From Alkalisalibacterium limincola (lineage in GTDB: Bacteria > Pseudomonadota > Gammaproteobacteria > Xanthomonadales > Xanthomonadaceae), in assembly GCF_008017755.1 (NCBI RefSeq), contig NZ_VRTS01000006.1, positions 124,001-188,000 of the forward strand: DNA of 64,000 nt, given 5' to 3'. Both the position numbers and the translations under genes were made by a program. This document shows positions 28,174 to 38,454 of this stretch, one piece after another (the stretch's first letter is position 1; every line of letters starts with the position of its first letter). The notes beneath the pieces are model-generated. The model saw nothing but the letters and a program-made list of their open reading frames with translations. It was not told where the DNA came from and did not search any database.

Positions 28174-29007
28174 GTGAACTTCGCCGGCTGGATGATCGCC
28201 AACGAAGCGGGGCTGCGCCTGCTCGCCTTCGCCACCGTGCTGGCCACGCTGGCGCTGGCCGAGCGCGCGTGGCCGGTACGCGGCGACGCGCGGCCGTCCC
28301 GGCGCCAGATGCACAACGCCGGCCTGGTGATCATCGACACGGCGCTGCTGCGACTGGCCTTTCCGGTGCTGGCGGTGGCGCTGGCGGCGTCGCTGGAGGC
28401 ATCGGGCACGGGGCTGTTCAACCAGCTGGGCTGGCCGCTGTGGATCAGCGTGCCGCTGGCGGTGCTGGTGCTCGACCTGGCGATCTACTGGCAGCACCGG
28501 CTGATGCACCAGATACCGCTGCTGTGGCGCATGCACCGCGTGCACCACAGCGACCTGGCGATGGACGTGACCACCGGGGTGCGCTTCCACCCACTGGAGA
28601 TCGCACTGTCGATGGGCATCAAGCTGGGGCTGATCACGCTGCTGGGGGCGCCGGCCCTGGCGGTCGTGATCTTCGAAGTCGTGTTGTCGCTGGGCTCGCT
28701 GTTCACGCACACCGACATCGCACTGCCGCGACGGCTGGACCACGCCATGCGCCGGGTGCTGGTGACGCCTTCGATGCACCGCATCCACCACTCCACGCTG
28801 CGCGAGGAGACCGACAGCAACTACGGCTTCCACCTGTCGGTCTGGGACCGGCTGTTCGGCAGCTACCGCGCCGAGCCAAAACGCGACGAGGCGCGCATGC
28901 CGCTGGGCCTGGAGGAATTCCGCGAGCGCGACGACCAGCGCTTGCTGGCCCTGCTGTGGCAGCCGGCGCGGCGCGACCGCAGGCCGCCGGCGGACCCGCC
29001 GGATTGA
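28174..29007 (+). CDS. sterol desaturase / fatty acid hydroxylase family protein
   Basis: 277 residues. Several membrane helices and the eight-His di-iron cluster of the superfamily: HRLMH (around residue 109), HRVHH (around 124), and HRIHH (around 208), with HPLE between them. It would hydroxylate or desaturate a membrane lipid with O2. It starts with GTG at 28174; a 12-codon mini-ORF (28139-28177) ends over this start (GTGA), which may couple translation. It is 67 bp before the arsenosugar-type genes on the same strand. Confidence 0.88.
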   Translation: MNFAGWMIANEAGLRLLAFATVLATLALAERAWPVRGDARPSRRQMHNAGLVIIDTALLRLAFPVLAVALAASLEASGTGLFNQLGWPLWISVPLAVLVLDLAIYWQHRLMHQIPLLWRMHRVHHSDLAMDVTTGVRFHPLEIALSMGIKLGLITLLGAPALAVVIFEVVLSLGSLFTHTDIALPRRLDHAMRRVLVTPSMHRIHHSTLREETDSNYGFHLSVWDRLFGSYRAEPKRDEARMPLGLEEFRERDDQRLLALLWQPARRDRRPPADPPD

Positions 29008-29074
29008 CCCGCCGCGCAATCGAGCGTCCCATCCGGGCGTCAACCCACCACCCACACCACCCAAGGACGACCCG

Positions 29075-31234
29075 ATGGCCGGTGCCACCCGCAAGACGAC
29101 CTGGCTAAAACCGCTGATCGCGCTGGCGCTGGTCGCCGTGGTCGCGGTGCTGGTCCACGCCACCGGTGCCGCCGACCTGCTCGACCTGGAAACGCTCAAG
29201 CAGCGCCAGACGCAGCTCGACGCGTGGATCAGCGGCAACCTGTGGCTGGCGCTGGCGCTGTTCTTCGCGCTGTACGTGGTCGTCACCGCATTCTCGATCC
29301 CCGGGGCCGCCGTGATGACCGTGGCCGCCGGCGCGCTGTTCGGCCTGCTGGCCGGCACGGTGCTGGTGTCGTTCGCCAGCACGATCGGCGCCACGCTGGC
29401 CTTCCTGGTGGCCCGCTTCCTGCTGCGCGGCAGCCTGCGGGCGAAATTCGGCAGGCGCCTGGAGAAGATCGACGCCGGCATCCAGCGCGACGGCGCCTTC
29501 TACCTGTTCACGCTGCGACTGGTGCCGGTGTTCCCGTTCTTCGTCATCAACCTGCTCGCCGGCCTGACGGCCTTGCGCACCTGGACGTTCTACTGGGTGA
29601 GCCAGCTGGGCATGTTGCCGGCGACCGTGGTGTACGTGTTCGCCGGCACGCAGCTGGCGCGCATCGAGTCGCTGGGCGACGTGCTGTCGCCGGGCCTGAT
29701 CGGCGCCTTCGTGGTCATCGGTTTGCTGCCGCTGCTGATGCGCTGGCTGGCGCGCTGGCTCCAGGGCCGCCGCGTCTACCGCGGCCATCGGCGGCCGGCG
29801 CGCTTCGACTACAACCTCCTCGTCATCGGGGCCGGCTCGGCCGGGCTGGTTTCGGCCTACATCGCTTCGGCGGTGAAGGCGAAGGTCGCCCTGGTCGAGA
29901 AGCACCGCATGGGCGGGGACTGCCTCAACACCGGCTGCGTGCCGTCCAAGGCGCTGATCCGCACCGCGCGGCTGCTGGCCGAGGCACGCGACAGCGCGCG
30001 CTACGGCGTTCGGCGCATGGACGCACACTTCGACTTCGCGCAGGCGATGGACCGCGTGCAGGACGTGATCAGGCGCATCGAGCCGCACGATTCCGTCGAG
30101 CGCTACACCAGCCTGGGCGTCGACGTGGTGCAGGGCGAAGCGAAACTGGTGTCGCCCTGGGAGGTCGAGGTCGACGGGCGCCGCATCAGCGCGCGCAGCA
30201 TCGTGCTGGCCACCGGCGCCCGGCCGTTGCTGCCCGAGCTCCCGGGCCTGGCCGACGCCGCACCGCTGAGCTCGGACACGCTGTGGTCGCTGCGCGAGCT
30301 TCCCGGACGCCTGCTGGTGCTGGGCGGCGGGCCGATCGGCTGCGAACTGGCCCAGGTATTCGCCCGCTTCGGCAGCCGGGTGCGCATCGTCGAAATGGCA
30401 CCGCGCCTGCTGCCGCGCGAGGACGAGGACGCCGCGCAGGCACTGCACGCGCGCCTGGAGACCGAAGGCCTGGACATCGCCACCGGCCACGAGGCGCTGC
30501 GGGTCGAGGAGGATGGCGACGGCAAGGTGCTGGTGTGCAGGCACTCGGGTGGCGAGGTGGCGTTCGGGTTCGACCGCATCCTGGTCGCACTGGGTCGCAA
30601 GGCGAACGTCGAGGGCTTCGGCCTGGAGGCGCTCGGGGTCGAGCTGACCGGGCGTGGCACGATCGCCGTCGACGCGTTGATGCGCACCAACTTCCCGAAC
30701 ATCCACGTGGCCGGCGACGTGGCCGGCCCGTTCCAGTTCACCCATGTCGCGGCGCACCAGGCCTGGTTCGCCTCGGTGAACGCATTGCTGGCCCCGTTCT
30801 GGAGCTTCAAGGCCGACTACCGGGTGATCCCGTGGGTGACCTTCACCGACCCGGAAGTGGCCCGCGTCGGCCTGAGCGAGGACGAGGCCGAGGAACGCGG
30901 GGTCGACGTGGAGGTCACGAAGTACGGCATCGACGACCTCGACCGGGCCATCGCCGATGGCAACGACCATGGCTACGTCAAGGTGCTGACCCCGCCGGGC
31001 AAGGACCGCATCCTCGGCGCGACCATCGTCGGCGCGCATGCCGGCGAGCTGCTGGCGGAATTCGTGCTGGCGATGAAGCACGGGATCGGGCTCAACAAGC
31101 TGCTGGGAACCATCCACGTCTACCCGACGATGGGCGAGGCGAACAAGTACGCCGCCGGGGTGTGGAAGAAGGCGCATGCGCCGCAGTCGGCGCTGCGCTG
31201 GGCCGAGCGCTTCTTCCGCTGGCGCAGGGGGTGA
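29075..31234 (+). CDS. VTT/DedA-like membrane domain fused to pyridine nucleotide-disulphide oxidoreductase
   Basis: 719 residues. Residues about 1-230 are a TVP38/TMEM64-type (VTT) membrane domain with the GALFGLLAGTVLVSFASTIG and RLVPVFPFFVINLLAG signatures. From about 240 a complete flavoprotein follows: FAD motif IGAGSAGLVSAYIA, redox Cys pair C283/C288 in GGDCLNTGCVPSK, NAD(P) motif GGGPIGCELAQ, FAD motif NIHVAGDVAG, and the C-terminal dimerisation domain. It resembles mercuric reductase without its N-terminal metal-binding domain. In the arsenosugar context, a thiol or arsenical reductase tied to the membrane is plausible. Four bases separate it from the next gene. Confidence 0.88.
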   Translation: MAGATRKTTWLKPLIALALVAVVAVLVHATGAADLLDLETLKQRQTQLDAWISGNLWLALALFFALYVVVTAFSIPGAAVMTVAAGALFGLLAGTVLVSFASTIGATLAFLVARFLLRGSLRAKFGRRLEKIDAGIQRDGAFYLFTLRLVPVFPFFVINLLAGLTALRTWTFYWVSQLGMLPATVVYVFAGTQLARIESLGDVLSPGLIGAFVVIGLLPLLMRWLARWLQGRRVYRGHRRPARFDYNLLVIGAGSAGLVSAYIASAVKAKVALVEKHRMGGDCLNTGCVPSKALIRTARLLAEARDSARYGVRRMDAHFDFAQAMDRVQDVIRRIEPHDSVERYTSLGVDVVQGEAKLVSPWEVEVDGRRISARSIVLATGARPLLPELPGLADAAPLSSDTLWSLRELPGRLLVLGGGPIGCELAQVFARFGSRVRIVEMAPRLLPREDEDAAQALHARLETEGLDIATGHEALRVEEDGDGKVLVCRHSGGEVAFGFDRILVALGRKANVEGFGLEALGVELTGRGTIAVDALMRTNFPNIHVAGDVAGPFQFTHVAAHQAWFASVNALLAPFWSFKADYRVIPWVTFTDPEVARVGLSEDEAEERGVDVEVTKYGIDDLDRAIADGNDHGYVKVLTPPGKDRILGATIVGAHAGELLAEFVLAMKHGIGLNKLLGTIHVYPTMGEANKYAAGVWKKAHAPQSALRWAERFFRWRRG

Positions 31235-31237
31235 GCG

Positions 31238-31939
31238 GTGTCCAAGCCACGCTCCGCCGCTGAGCCGCCACCGCTGTCGGTGGTGGTGCCACTGGGTCCC
31301 GGCGAGACGGCCTGGCGCGAACTGATGGCGGACCTCGAGGCGCTGCCCGCAGGCAGCGAGGTGATCCTGGTCGCCGCCGCAGGGGATCTGCAGGACACCA
31401 CCGTGCAGCGATCGACCGTGCCGGCGCGCCGATGGATCGAGGCCCCCGCCGGACGTGCCAGCCAGCTCAATGCCGGCGTGGCGGCGGCCCGCCATCCGCT
31501 CCTGTGCCTGCTGCATGCCGACTCGCGCTTGCCTGCGGGTTCGCTGCGCCGCCTGGCGGATTCCCTCCCCGGCCGCAACGAACTGGCCTACTTCGACCTG
31601 CGCTTCACCGACGGGCCGGCGCTGATGTGGCTCAACACCCTGGGCGCATGGATCCGCAGCCGGTGGCTGGGCATGCCCTTCGGTGACCAGGGCTTCGTGC
31701 TGGACCGCCGCGACTTCCACCGGCTGGGCGGCTTCGACCCGCAGCTGGCCTGCGGCGAGGACCATGCCCTGGTGTGGCGCGCGCGCCGCAGTGGGCTGCG
31801 CCTGAAGGCACTGCGCGCACCGATCCTGACCAGCGCGCGCAAGTACGCCCGGGACGGATGGTGGACGACCACCGCCCGGCACCTGACACTGACATGGCGC
31901 CAGGCCCGGCGCTTCCGCCGTGACAAGGACCCGCGATGA
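31238..31939 (+). CDS. TIGR04283-like arsenosugar-type glycosyltransferase
   Basis: 233 residues, GT-A family 2 glycosyltransferase fold: LSVVVPLGPGE at the start, GRASQLNAGVAAARHPLLCL, a DxD-like HADSRLP, and GDQGFVLDR in the acceptor part. This combination matches the TIGR04283 family, which is recurrently encoded beside TIGR04282 and ArsS proteins. It probably transfers a sugar in arsenosugar assembly; the reaction is inferred from context. GTG start at 31238, four bases after the fusion gene's stop; its own stop overlaps the next start (ATGA). Confidence 0.82.
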   Translation: MSKPRSAAEPPPLSVVVPLGPGETAWRELMADLEALPAGSEVILVAAAGDLQDTTVQRSTVPARRWIEAPAGRASQLNAGVAAARHPLLCLLHADSRLPAGSLRRLADSLPGRNELAYFDLRFTDGPALMWLNTLGAWIRSRWLGMPFGDQGFVLDRRDFHRLGGFDPQLACGEDHALVWRARRSGLRLKALRAPILTSARKYARDGWWTTTARHLTLTWRQARRFRRDKDPR

Positions 31940-32665
31940 GCCGAACCGGACTGGCGATCTTCGTGAAGACACCCGGGCATTCACCGGTCAAGACACGCCT
32001 GGCAGCCGGGCGCGGGCAGGCGTTCGCGGATGGCTTCCACCGGCGCTCGGCGCAGACCGTGGCCGAGGTGGCGCTGGCCGCGGCAGCGGCGTCCCCGGGC
32101 CGGTCCGCCGCGATCGATCCGCACTGGGCCGTGGCCGAAGCCGCGGCGATGACCGATCCCGCATGGCAAGGACTGCCGCGCCTTGCCCAAGGCAGCGGTT
32201 CGCTGGGTGAGCGCATGGCCCGCGTGCACGCCACGCTGCTGGCACGGCACCGCTCGGCCCTGCTGATCGGGGCCGACACGCCGCAGATCACGCCCGCGCA
32301 GTTGCAGGTCGCGGCGGAATGGCTCGATCACGACCAGCCGCGCTGCGTGCTCGGACCCGCGGCCGACGGCGGCTTCTGGCTGTTCGGCAGCAACCGGCCG
32401 GTCGCACTGGCCCGCTGGACTGCGGTCGCCTACAGCCGCCCGAACACGGCCGACGCCTTCCGCATGGCCCTGCACGACGTAGGCGAACGGCTGGAGCTGC
32501 AGCGCCTGGTCGACGCCGACGACGCCGACGACCTCGACAACGTCCTCTCGGCGCTGTCTGCCCTGGAACACCCCCTCGACGCGCAGCGCGCGCTGGCGGA
32601 CTGGCTCCGCCTGGCAGCCGAGTCCCGCGCCGATACCCATCCGCCATCTGGAGCACAGCCCACCC

Positions 32666-32673
<8 letters not shown>
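31936..32673 (+). CDS. TIGR04282-like (DUF2064) glycosyltransferase-type protein
   Basis: 245 residues. N-terminal nucleotide-binding signature LAIFVKTPGHSPVKTRLA, as in nucleotidyltransferase-like GT-A proteins, with IGADTPQITPAQL and LGPAADGGFWLFG in the centre. This is the DUF2064/TIGR04282 family found in arsenosugar loci. Likely works with the preceding glycosyltransferase. Overlaps both neighbours (4 bases upstream, 8 bases downstream), so the three genes form one translational unit. Confidence 0.82.
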
Positions 32674-33634
<961 letters not shown>

Positions 33635-34849
33635 TCACCCACTATCTGCGTGCAGTACGGGATCGGCCTGGACGTGGCGCAGGCTGCGCGACACCCACCA
33701 CGGAATGATGCAGGCGTACACGGCAAGCCCGACAGTCAGCAGGCCCAGATCGACACCCGCCGACAGCGCCGCGCCCAGCAGGAAGGGCGAGACCGCCGTG
33801 GTCAGCACCATGAAGCCGAAGTAGACGCCGCGCACCAGGCCCAGCTGGCGCAGGCCGAACAGTTCGACCCAAAGGGCACCGCCGACCACGCCCTGCGCGC
33901 CGGCGGTGACGCCGAGACCGGCAAACATCAGCCACAGCGCCGCGGGCCCGGAGACGAAACCCAGCGCAAGGCAGGCGATCGCCAGCGGAAGCAGGTATAC
34001 GCGCAGCACCGAGCGCGCACCGAAGCGATCGACGAGCGCGCCACTGATCCAGTTCGACCCCGCCTGTGCCAGCGCGAACACGAGGAAGCCACTGGCGAAC
34101 AGGCCCAGGCTCCAGTCCTTGAGCGTGACGAGCGTGGCCTGTTGCAGGAACAGGGCCGTGACCACGAAGGGCGAGACCAGCAGCACGGCGAGCGCTGCCC
34201 GGAACGCGGGCGCGCGAAGCAACTGCCGGCGATCCAGCGTCGCGACCACCTCCTGCGTCCTGGGGGGTGCCGGCACGCCACCCACGCGCCCGCCCAGCCA
34301 CCACAGCACCGGCAGCGCCAGCACCACCACCCCGGCACCGGCAAGTGCCCACAGCTCGCGCCAGCCGACCAGCCCCAGCAGGACCACGACACTGACCGGC
34401 AGCAGCGCTTCGCCGGCGATGAACCCGAACGCCGCCACGGCCAGGCTGCGACCCCGCCGCTGCGCGGGGCGCGCCGCGACGACCATCGCCAGGTGGCCGG
34501 ACAGGCCCTGGCCACCAAAGCGCAACAGGAATACCGCTACGACGAGCACCCAGAGCGTCGTCGCGGTGGCCATCAGCAGGGCCCCGGACACCAGGATGGC
34601 CAGCGCAAGCAGCGTGACCCGGCGCAGCGGCTGGTGGTCGGCCTGGGCCCCGGCCCAGAACATCAGGCCGCCACTGGCCAGCGTGGCGATGCCGTAGAGC
34701 AGGCCCCAGCGTCCGGCGTCGATGCCCAGCGCCGACTGGATCTCGCCACCGAAAAGTCCGATGAAGAAGGTCTGCCCGATGCTCGACACCAGCGCGAGGG
34801 CGAAGCCGAAGCCGGCGTATCGCGCGATCGCAGGATGGGCGGCGCTCAT
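33635..34849 (-). CDS. MFS transporter
   Basis: 404 residues, about 12 membrane helices. MFS motif A-like segments are degenerate (ALVDRFGARSVLRVY between helices 8 and 9). Helix 1 holds FALALVSSIGQTFFIGLFG, and a GRSLAVAAFGFIAGEALLPV helix follows the central part; the pattern resembles uncharacterised exporters of the NNP/UMF1-like sort. Substrate unknown. Its position beside arsS suggests a possible arsenical or metabolite exporter, but it is on the opposite strand and the stops abut (TGATCA). Confidence 0.75.
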   Translation of the reverse strand: MSAAHPAIARYAGFGFALALVSSIGQTFFIGLFGGEIQSALGIDAGRWGLLYGIATLASGGLMFWAGAQADHQPLRRVTLLALAILVSGALLMATATTLWVLVVAVFLLRFGGQGLSGHLAMVVAARPAQRRGRSLAVAAFGFIAGEALLPVSVVVLLGLVGWRELWALAGAGVVVLALPVLWWLGGRVGGVPAPPRTQEVVATLDRRQLLRAPAFRAALAVLLVSPFVVTALFLQQATLVTLKDWSLGLFASGFLVFALAQAGSNWISGALVDRFGARSVLRVYLLPLAIACLALGFVSGPAALWLMFAGLGVTAGAQGVVGGALWVELFGLRQLGLVRGVYFGFMVLTTAVSPFLLGAALSAGVDLGLLTVGLAVYACIIPWWVSRSLRHVQADPVLHADSG

Positions 34850-35080
34850 GCGGCACCCGTCGCAGCGGGCCCGCCCTGGCGCCGTGGCGACGGGTCATGG
34901 AGAGCGGGCGCTGGCATCGGCGAATGATACGCTGCGGGCTGACCCTGCCGGGACCGCCGCCGTGCTGGACGACACCCAACCCGAGCGCTTCCGGGCCCAG
35001 CCCATCGCCGTGCGCGGTGCACCCGCGGCCACCCCCGATGCCACCGGGACCGTCGCCCGACCGGTCGGCGACGGCGCGCG

Positions 35081-35731
35081 ATGAACCCGGGTTCGCCGAC
35101 CTGCCCGGTGTGCCGGGATGGCCGGACCCGCGTGTTCGTCGACGTCGATGGCAAGGCCTACTTCCGATGCGCGGGCTGCGAGTGCACGTTCCTCGACCCG
35201 ACCGGGCGACTGGCGCGCGAGGCCGAGCACGCCTACTACCTCACCCACCGCAACCAACCCGGCGATCACGGCTATCGCCGCTTCCTGCTCAAGCTGCTCC
35301 AGCCGTTGCTGGATCGCCTGCCGCCAGCGCGCGAGGGCCTGGACTTCGGCTGCGGACCGGGACCCGCCCTGGCCGCGATGCTGGGCGAGGCCGGGCATCA
35401 CGTCACGCTGTACGACCCCGCCTTCCACCCGGATGCGTCGGCGCTCGCGCGAAGCTACGACTTCATCACCTGCACCGAGGTGTTGGAACACCTGCACGCC
35501 CCGGCCGCCACCTTCGAACAACTCACCCGCCTGCTGCGCCCGGGGGGATGGCTGGCGGTGATGACCTGCTTCCAGACCGACGATGCGCGGTTCGCGCAGT
35601 GGCACTACCGCCGCGATCCGACCCACGTGGTGTTCTACCGCGAATCGACGCTGCGCCACGTCGCGGCCCGGCACGGGCTGGACATCGAGGTGCCGTGCAA
35701 GGACGTGGCGCTGATGCGCAAACCGGCCTGA
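35081..35731 (+). CDS. SAM-dependent methyltransferase with N-terminal zinc ribbon
   Basis: 216 residues. Residues 8-45 hold two Cys pairs (CPVC and CAGC) that would form a zinc ribbon, then a class I methyltransferase fold: LDFGCGPGPAL (motif I), TCTEVLEHLHAP (motif IV/V) and LLRPGGWLAVMTC. The order resembles methyltransferases that begin with a Cys-rich recognition motif. Not ArsM, as it lacks the ArsM Cys arrangement. Substrate unknown. A frame ending in GGCGCGCGATGA overlaps its start, so a short upstream ORF could be coupled. Confidence 0.78.
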   Translation: MNPGSPTCPVCRDGRTRVFVDVDGKAYFRCAGCECTFLDPTGRLAREAEHAYYLTHRNQPGDHGYRRFLLKLLQPLLDRLPPAREGLDFGCGPGPALAAMLGEAGHHVTLYDPAFHPDASALARSYDFITCTEVLEHLHAPAATFEQLTRLLRPGGWLAVMTCFQTDDARFAQWHYRRDPTHVVFYRESTLRHVAARHGLDIEVPCKDVALMRKPA

Positions 35732-35755
35732 GCCGCCGGCCGCCACTGCCCGCGC

Positions 35756-36640
35756 TCAGCGCAGCAGCAGCACCGGGACCTGGCAGCCGCGGATCATCGC
35801 GGTCGTCGTCGAGCCGACGATGAGCTGGCGAATGCGCGAGTGGCCGTAGGCACCCATGACCAGCAGGTCGACGCCCTGGTTCGCCACGTGCTCGCCGATC
35901 ACCGCCTCGGGGTCGCCGGCGATGATGCGCGCGTCGAATTCGAAGCCGGCCTGCTCGAGCTGGCGCTTGGCCCAGTTCTGCGCCTCGCGCAATTCGAAGG
36001 TGGCGTTTCCTGCGCTGAGCAGGTCGCAGTGCAGGCCCTGCAGCAGCGGACTCTTGACCACCATCTCGACGCACTTGCGGGTGGTCGGGCTGCCATCGAA
36101 GGCGATCGCGAAGCGCTGGATCGGGCGGAACGCGCGCGAGGCGACCAGCAGCGGGCGATGCACCGAACGCACCGCGCGTTCGAGGTTCGCGCCGAGGTGG
36201 CCCTTGTCGAAATCGGCATGCTCGCCGCGCTTTCCGAGCACGAACAGGCGCACGTCGTCCTCGTCCTCGGTGATCGTCTCGACGAATGCGCCATGGCGCT
36301 GCACCGCGTCGTGCTCGACAACGCCGGCCGCCGTGGCCCGCCCGCGCGCATGGGCCAGCAACTGGCGCCCCTGCTGTGCCGCGAGCTTGCTGCGCTTCTC
36401 GTCGAGCTCGACGAGTTCGCTGAGCAGTTCGGTCTGCGCGTGCACGCCGATGTTGCCGCTGTAGTCGGCCATCTGCGCCACCTGCGGCTGGCGGTCGAGC
36501 ACGTGCAGGAACTGCAGCGGTGCACCCAGCCTCTGCGCGGCCCAGGTGGCGTGGTCGACCACGCTGTCGGTGTATACCGAGGTGTCCAGGCAGGCCAGGA
36601 CCTTGCCGTCGACGGGAATCACGTAGCTGTTCTTGCTCAT
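35756..36640 (-). CDS. universal stress protein with two UspA domains
   Basis: 294 residues, tandem UspA domains. The second has an intact ATP-binding-type loop (MGAYGHSRIRQLIVGSTT, the G-x2-G-x9-GS pattern), while the first has LGKRGEHADFDKGHLGANLE, a degenerate form. Family members respond to starvation, oxidative and envelope stress. The ATG at 36640 has better spacing from GAGG than the ATG one codon upstream. It starts 9 bp after the SulP transporter stop, so the pair is probably an operon and Usp may tune the transporter. Confidence 0.9.
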   Translation of the reverse strand: MSKNSYVIPVDGKVLACLDTSVYTDSVVDHATWAAQRLGAPLQFLHVLDRQPQVAQMADYSGNIGVHAQTELLSELVELDEKRSKLAAQQGRQLLAHARGRATAAGVVEHDAVQRHGAFVETITEDEDDVRLFVLGKRGEHADFDKGHLGANLERAVRSVHRPLLVASRAFRPIQRFAIAFDGSPTTRKCVEMVVKSPLLQGLHCDLLSAGNATFELREAQNWAKRQLEQAGFEFDARIIAGDPEAVIGEHVANQGVDLLVMGAYGHSRIRQLIVGSTTTAMIRGCQVPVLLLR

Positions 36641-36649
36641 CATCGGTCC

Positions 36650-38131
36650 TCAGTGGCCCAGCAGCTTCTCGGCATCAGGCTTGTCGTGCACGCCGAGCCG
36701 ATCGACGATCGTACGGCTGGCTTCGTTGATGCCGACGATCTCGACCTCGACACCTTCACGGCGGAACTTGAGGATGACACGATCCAGGGCACCCACGGCA
36801 GACAGGTCCCAGAAATGCGCCCCGGTGACATCGATGCGCACGCGCTCGATGACCTCGCGGAAGTCGAAGGCCTTGAGGAACTGCTCCGAGGAGGCGAAGA
36901 ACACCTGTCCGGTGACGGTGTAGCGGCGCGTCGCCCCTTCGTCTTCCAGCGACGTGGTGACCTCGAGGATCTGGCTGACCTTGCGCGCGAAGCCCAGTGC
37001 CGAAAGCAGCACGCCGGTCAGCACGCCCTTGGCAAGGTCATGGGTGGCGACCGTCACCACCACGGTGCCGATCATGACCAGGCTGGAGCTCTTCGGGTGG
37101 TGCCTGAGGTTCCCCAGCGAGGCCCAGTTGAACGTGCCGATCGAGACCATGATCATCACCGCCACCAGCGCGCCCATCGGCATCAGGCCGACCCAGCTGC
37201 CGAGGAACACCACCATCACCAGCAGCACCACGCCGGCGACGAGTGCGGACAGGCGGCCACGGCCACCTGATTTCACATTGATGACCGACTGCCCGATCAT
37301 CGCGCAGCCGGCCATGCCACCGAAGAAGCCCGCGGTGATGTTGGCGATGCCCTGGCCCTTGGCCTCGCGATGCTTGTCGCTGGGCGTGTCGGTCAGGTCG
37401 TCGACGATCTGCGCGGTCAGGAAGCTTTCCAGCAGGCCCACGACCATCAGGGTCAGCGACACGGGCAGGATGATCTTCAGGGTCTCGAGGTTCCAGGGAA
37501 TGTCCGGGAACAGGAACACCGGCAACGAGTCGGGCAGGTCGCCCTTGTCGCCGACGGTGGGCACATTGACGCCGAAGTACACAGCGATGGCGGTCAGCAC
37601 GACGATCGCCACCAGCGGCGACGGCACTGCCCGCGTGACGTAGGGCAGTCCGTAGATGATCGCGAGGCCACCGATCACCATCGGGTAGACCATCCATGGC
37701 ACGCCGATGAGTTCCGGCACCTGGGCCATGAAGATCAGGATGGCCAGTGCATTGACGAAACCGGTGATGACCGAGCGCGAGACGAAGCGCATCAGCTCGG
37801 CCAGGCGAAGGTATCCGGCGAGGATCTGCAGGAGGCCGGTCAGGATCGTGGCCGCCAGCAGGTACTGCAGGCCGTGGTCGCGCACCAGCGTGACCATCAG
37901 CAGCGCCATCGCTCCGGTGGCCGCGGAGATCATGCCCGGCCGGCCACCGGTGAAGGCGATGACCACCGCGATGCAGAACGAGGCATACAGGCCGACCTTG
38001 GGATCGACACCGGCGATGAGCGAGAACGCGATCGCCTCGGGGATCAGTGCCAGTGCGACGACCAGGCCGGCGAGGACATCGCCGCGAACGTTGGAGAACC
38101 ACTCGCGGCGGATATTGGTGAACATGGTCAT
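36650..38131 (-). CDS. SulP family inorganic anion transporter with short STAS domain
   Basis: 493 residues. About 11-14 membrane helices with family signatures [45 protein letters not shown] and [19 protein letters not shown], then a STAS-like C-terminal domain (about 400-490) containing [19 protein letters not shown]. Bacterial SulP proteins carry sulphate, bicarbonate or dicarboxylates; the substrate here is open. Operon with the Usp gene downstream. Confidence 0.9.
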   Translation of the reverse strand: MTMFTNIRREWFSNVRGDVLAGLVVALALIPEAIAFSLIAGVDPKVGLYASFCIAVVIAFTGGRPGMISAATGAMALLMVTLVRDHGLQYLLAATILTGLLQILAGYLRLAELMRFVSRSVITGFVNALAILIFMAQVPELIGVPWMVYPMVIGGLAIIYGLPYVTRAVPSPLVAIVVLTAIAVYFGVNVPTVGDKGDLPDSLPVFLFPDIPWNLETLKIILPVSLTLMVVGLLESFLTAQIVDDLTDTPSDKHREAKGQGIANITAGFFGGMAGCAMIGQSVINVKSGGRGRLSALVAGVVLLVMVVFLGSWVGLMPMGALVAVMIMVSIGTFNWASLGNLRHHPKSSSLVMIGTVVVTVATHDLAKGVLTGVLLSALGFARKVSQILEVTTSLEDEGATRRYTVTGQVFFASSEQFLKAFDFREVIERVRIDVTGAHFWDLSAVGALDRVILKFRREGVEVEIVGINEASRTIVDRLGVHDKPDAEKLLGH

Positions 38132-38378
38132 GGAAACAGGGTCCTAGGCCGCGCGACATCGCGTCGGGCGGTTTGACTCAAAGGAAAAGGGGGATCGAGG
38201 AGCAGGCGGCGCACGCGACACCGGGACCGGGTCGGGCATCCGCAACGCGGCCCGCCTGCTGGCGGGATCAGGCGCTAGGGTGGAACGCGCTCACCGCGCT
38301 CGGCGCGGGCACAGCACACCGTCAACTCCCGCCAGCGGCTGGGAGGAATCGGGCCCGCGATGTGGGGGAGGCGATGTT

Positions 38379-38409
38379 GCATCGCACAATGATAGCAGCT
38401 GTGCGATGC
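38379..38409. repeat. 10-bp perfect inverted repeat upstream of SulP
   Basis: GCATCGCACA (38379-38388) and TGTGCGATGC (38400-38409) flank an 11-base spacer containing, on the minus strand, a TATCAT that could be a -10. Layout fits an operator overlapping a promoter about 250 bp upstream of the SulP start; a hairpin role in RNA is the alternative. Confidence 0.5.
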
Positions 38410-38418
38410 CTGTCGGGA

Positions 38419-38449
38419 GGCGCGCCGCCCCATTGCGGGGCGACGCGCC
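38419..38449 (-). terminator. hairpin after small membrane protein gene
   Basis: 13-bp stem with one G-U pair on the minus strand RNA (38419-38431 with 38437-38449), five bp past the stop of the gene at 38455-38598. No T-run follows. Confidence 0.5.
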
Positions 38450-38454
38450 TTCGC

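Larger units (their letters stand above)
38132..38454. other. 323-bp region without recognised gene
   Basis: Non-coding gap upstream of the SulP gene. It holds the 10-bp inverted repeat at 38379-38409 and the hairpin at 38419-38449; otherwise I see no gene or RNA in it. Two short plus-strand frames cross it but lack coding features. Confidence 0.6.

Noticed and set aside
29105-31984. 959-codon minus-strand frame opposite the VTT-flavoprotein gene
   Set aside because: No recognisable domain, low-complexity His/Gln/Arg composition, and lies fully over well-supported genes of the other strand.
34963-35084. Short frame (about 40 codons from a GTG) overlapping the methyltransferase start
   Set aside because: No ribosome site or similarity visible; could be a leader ORF but cannot be supported.
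35081-35731. ArsM arsenite methyltransferase
   Set aside because: Has an N-terminal zinc ribbon and generic SAM fold but lacks the ArsM cysteine set and is much shorter than ArsM.
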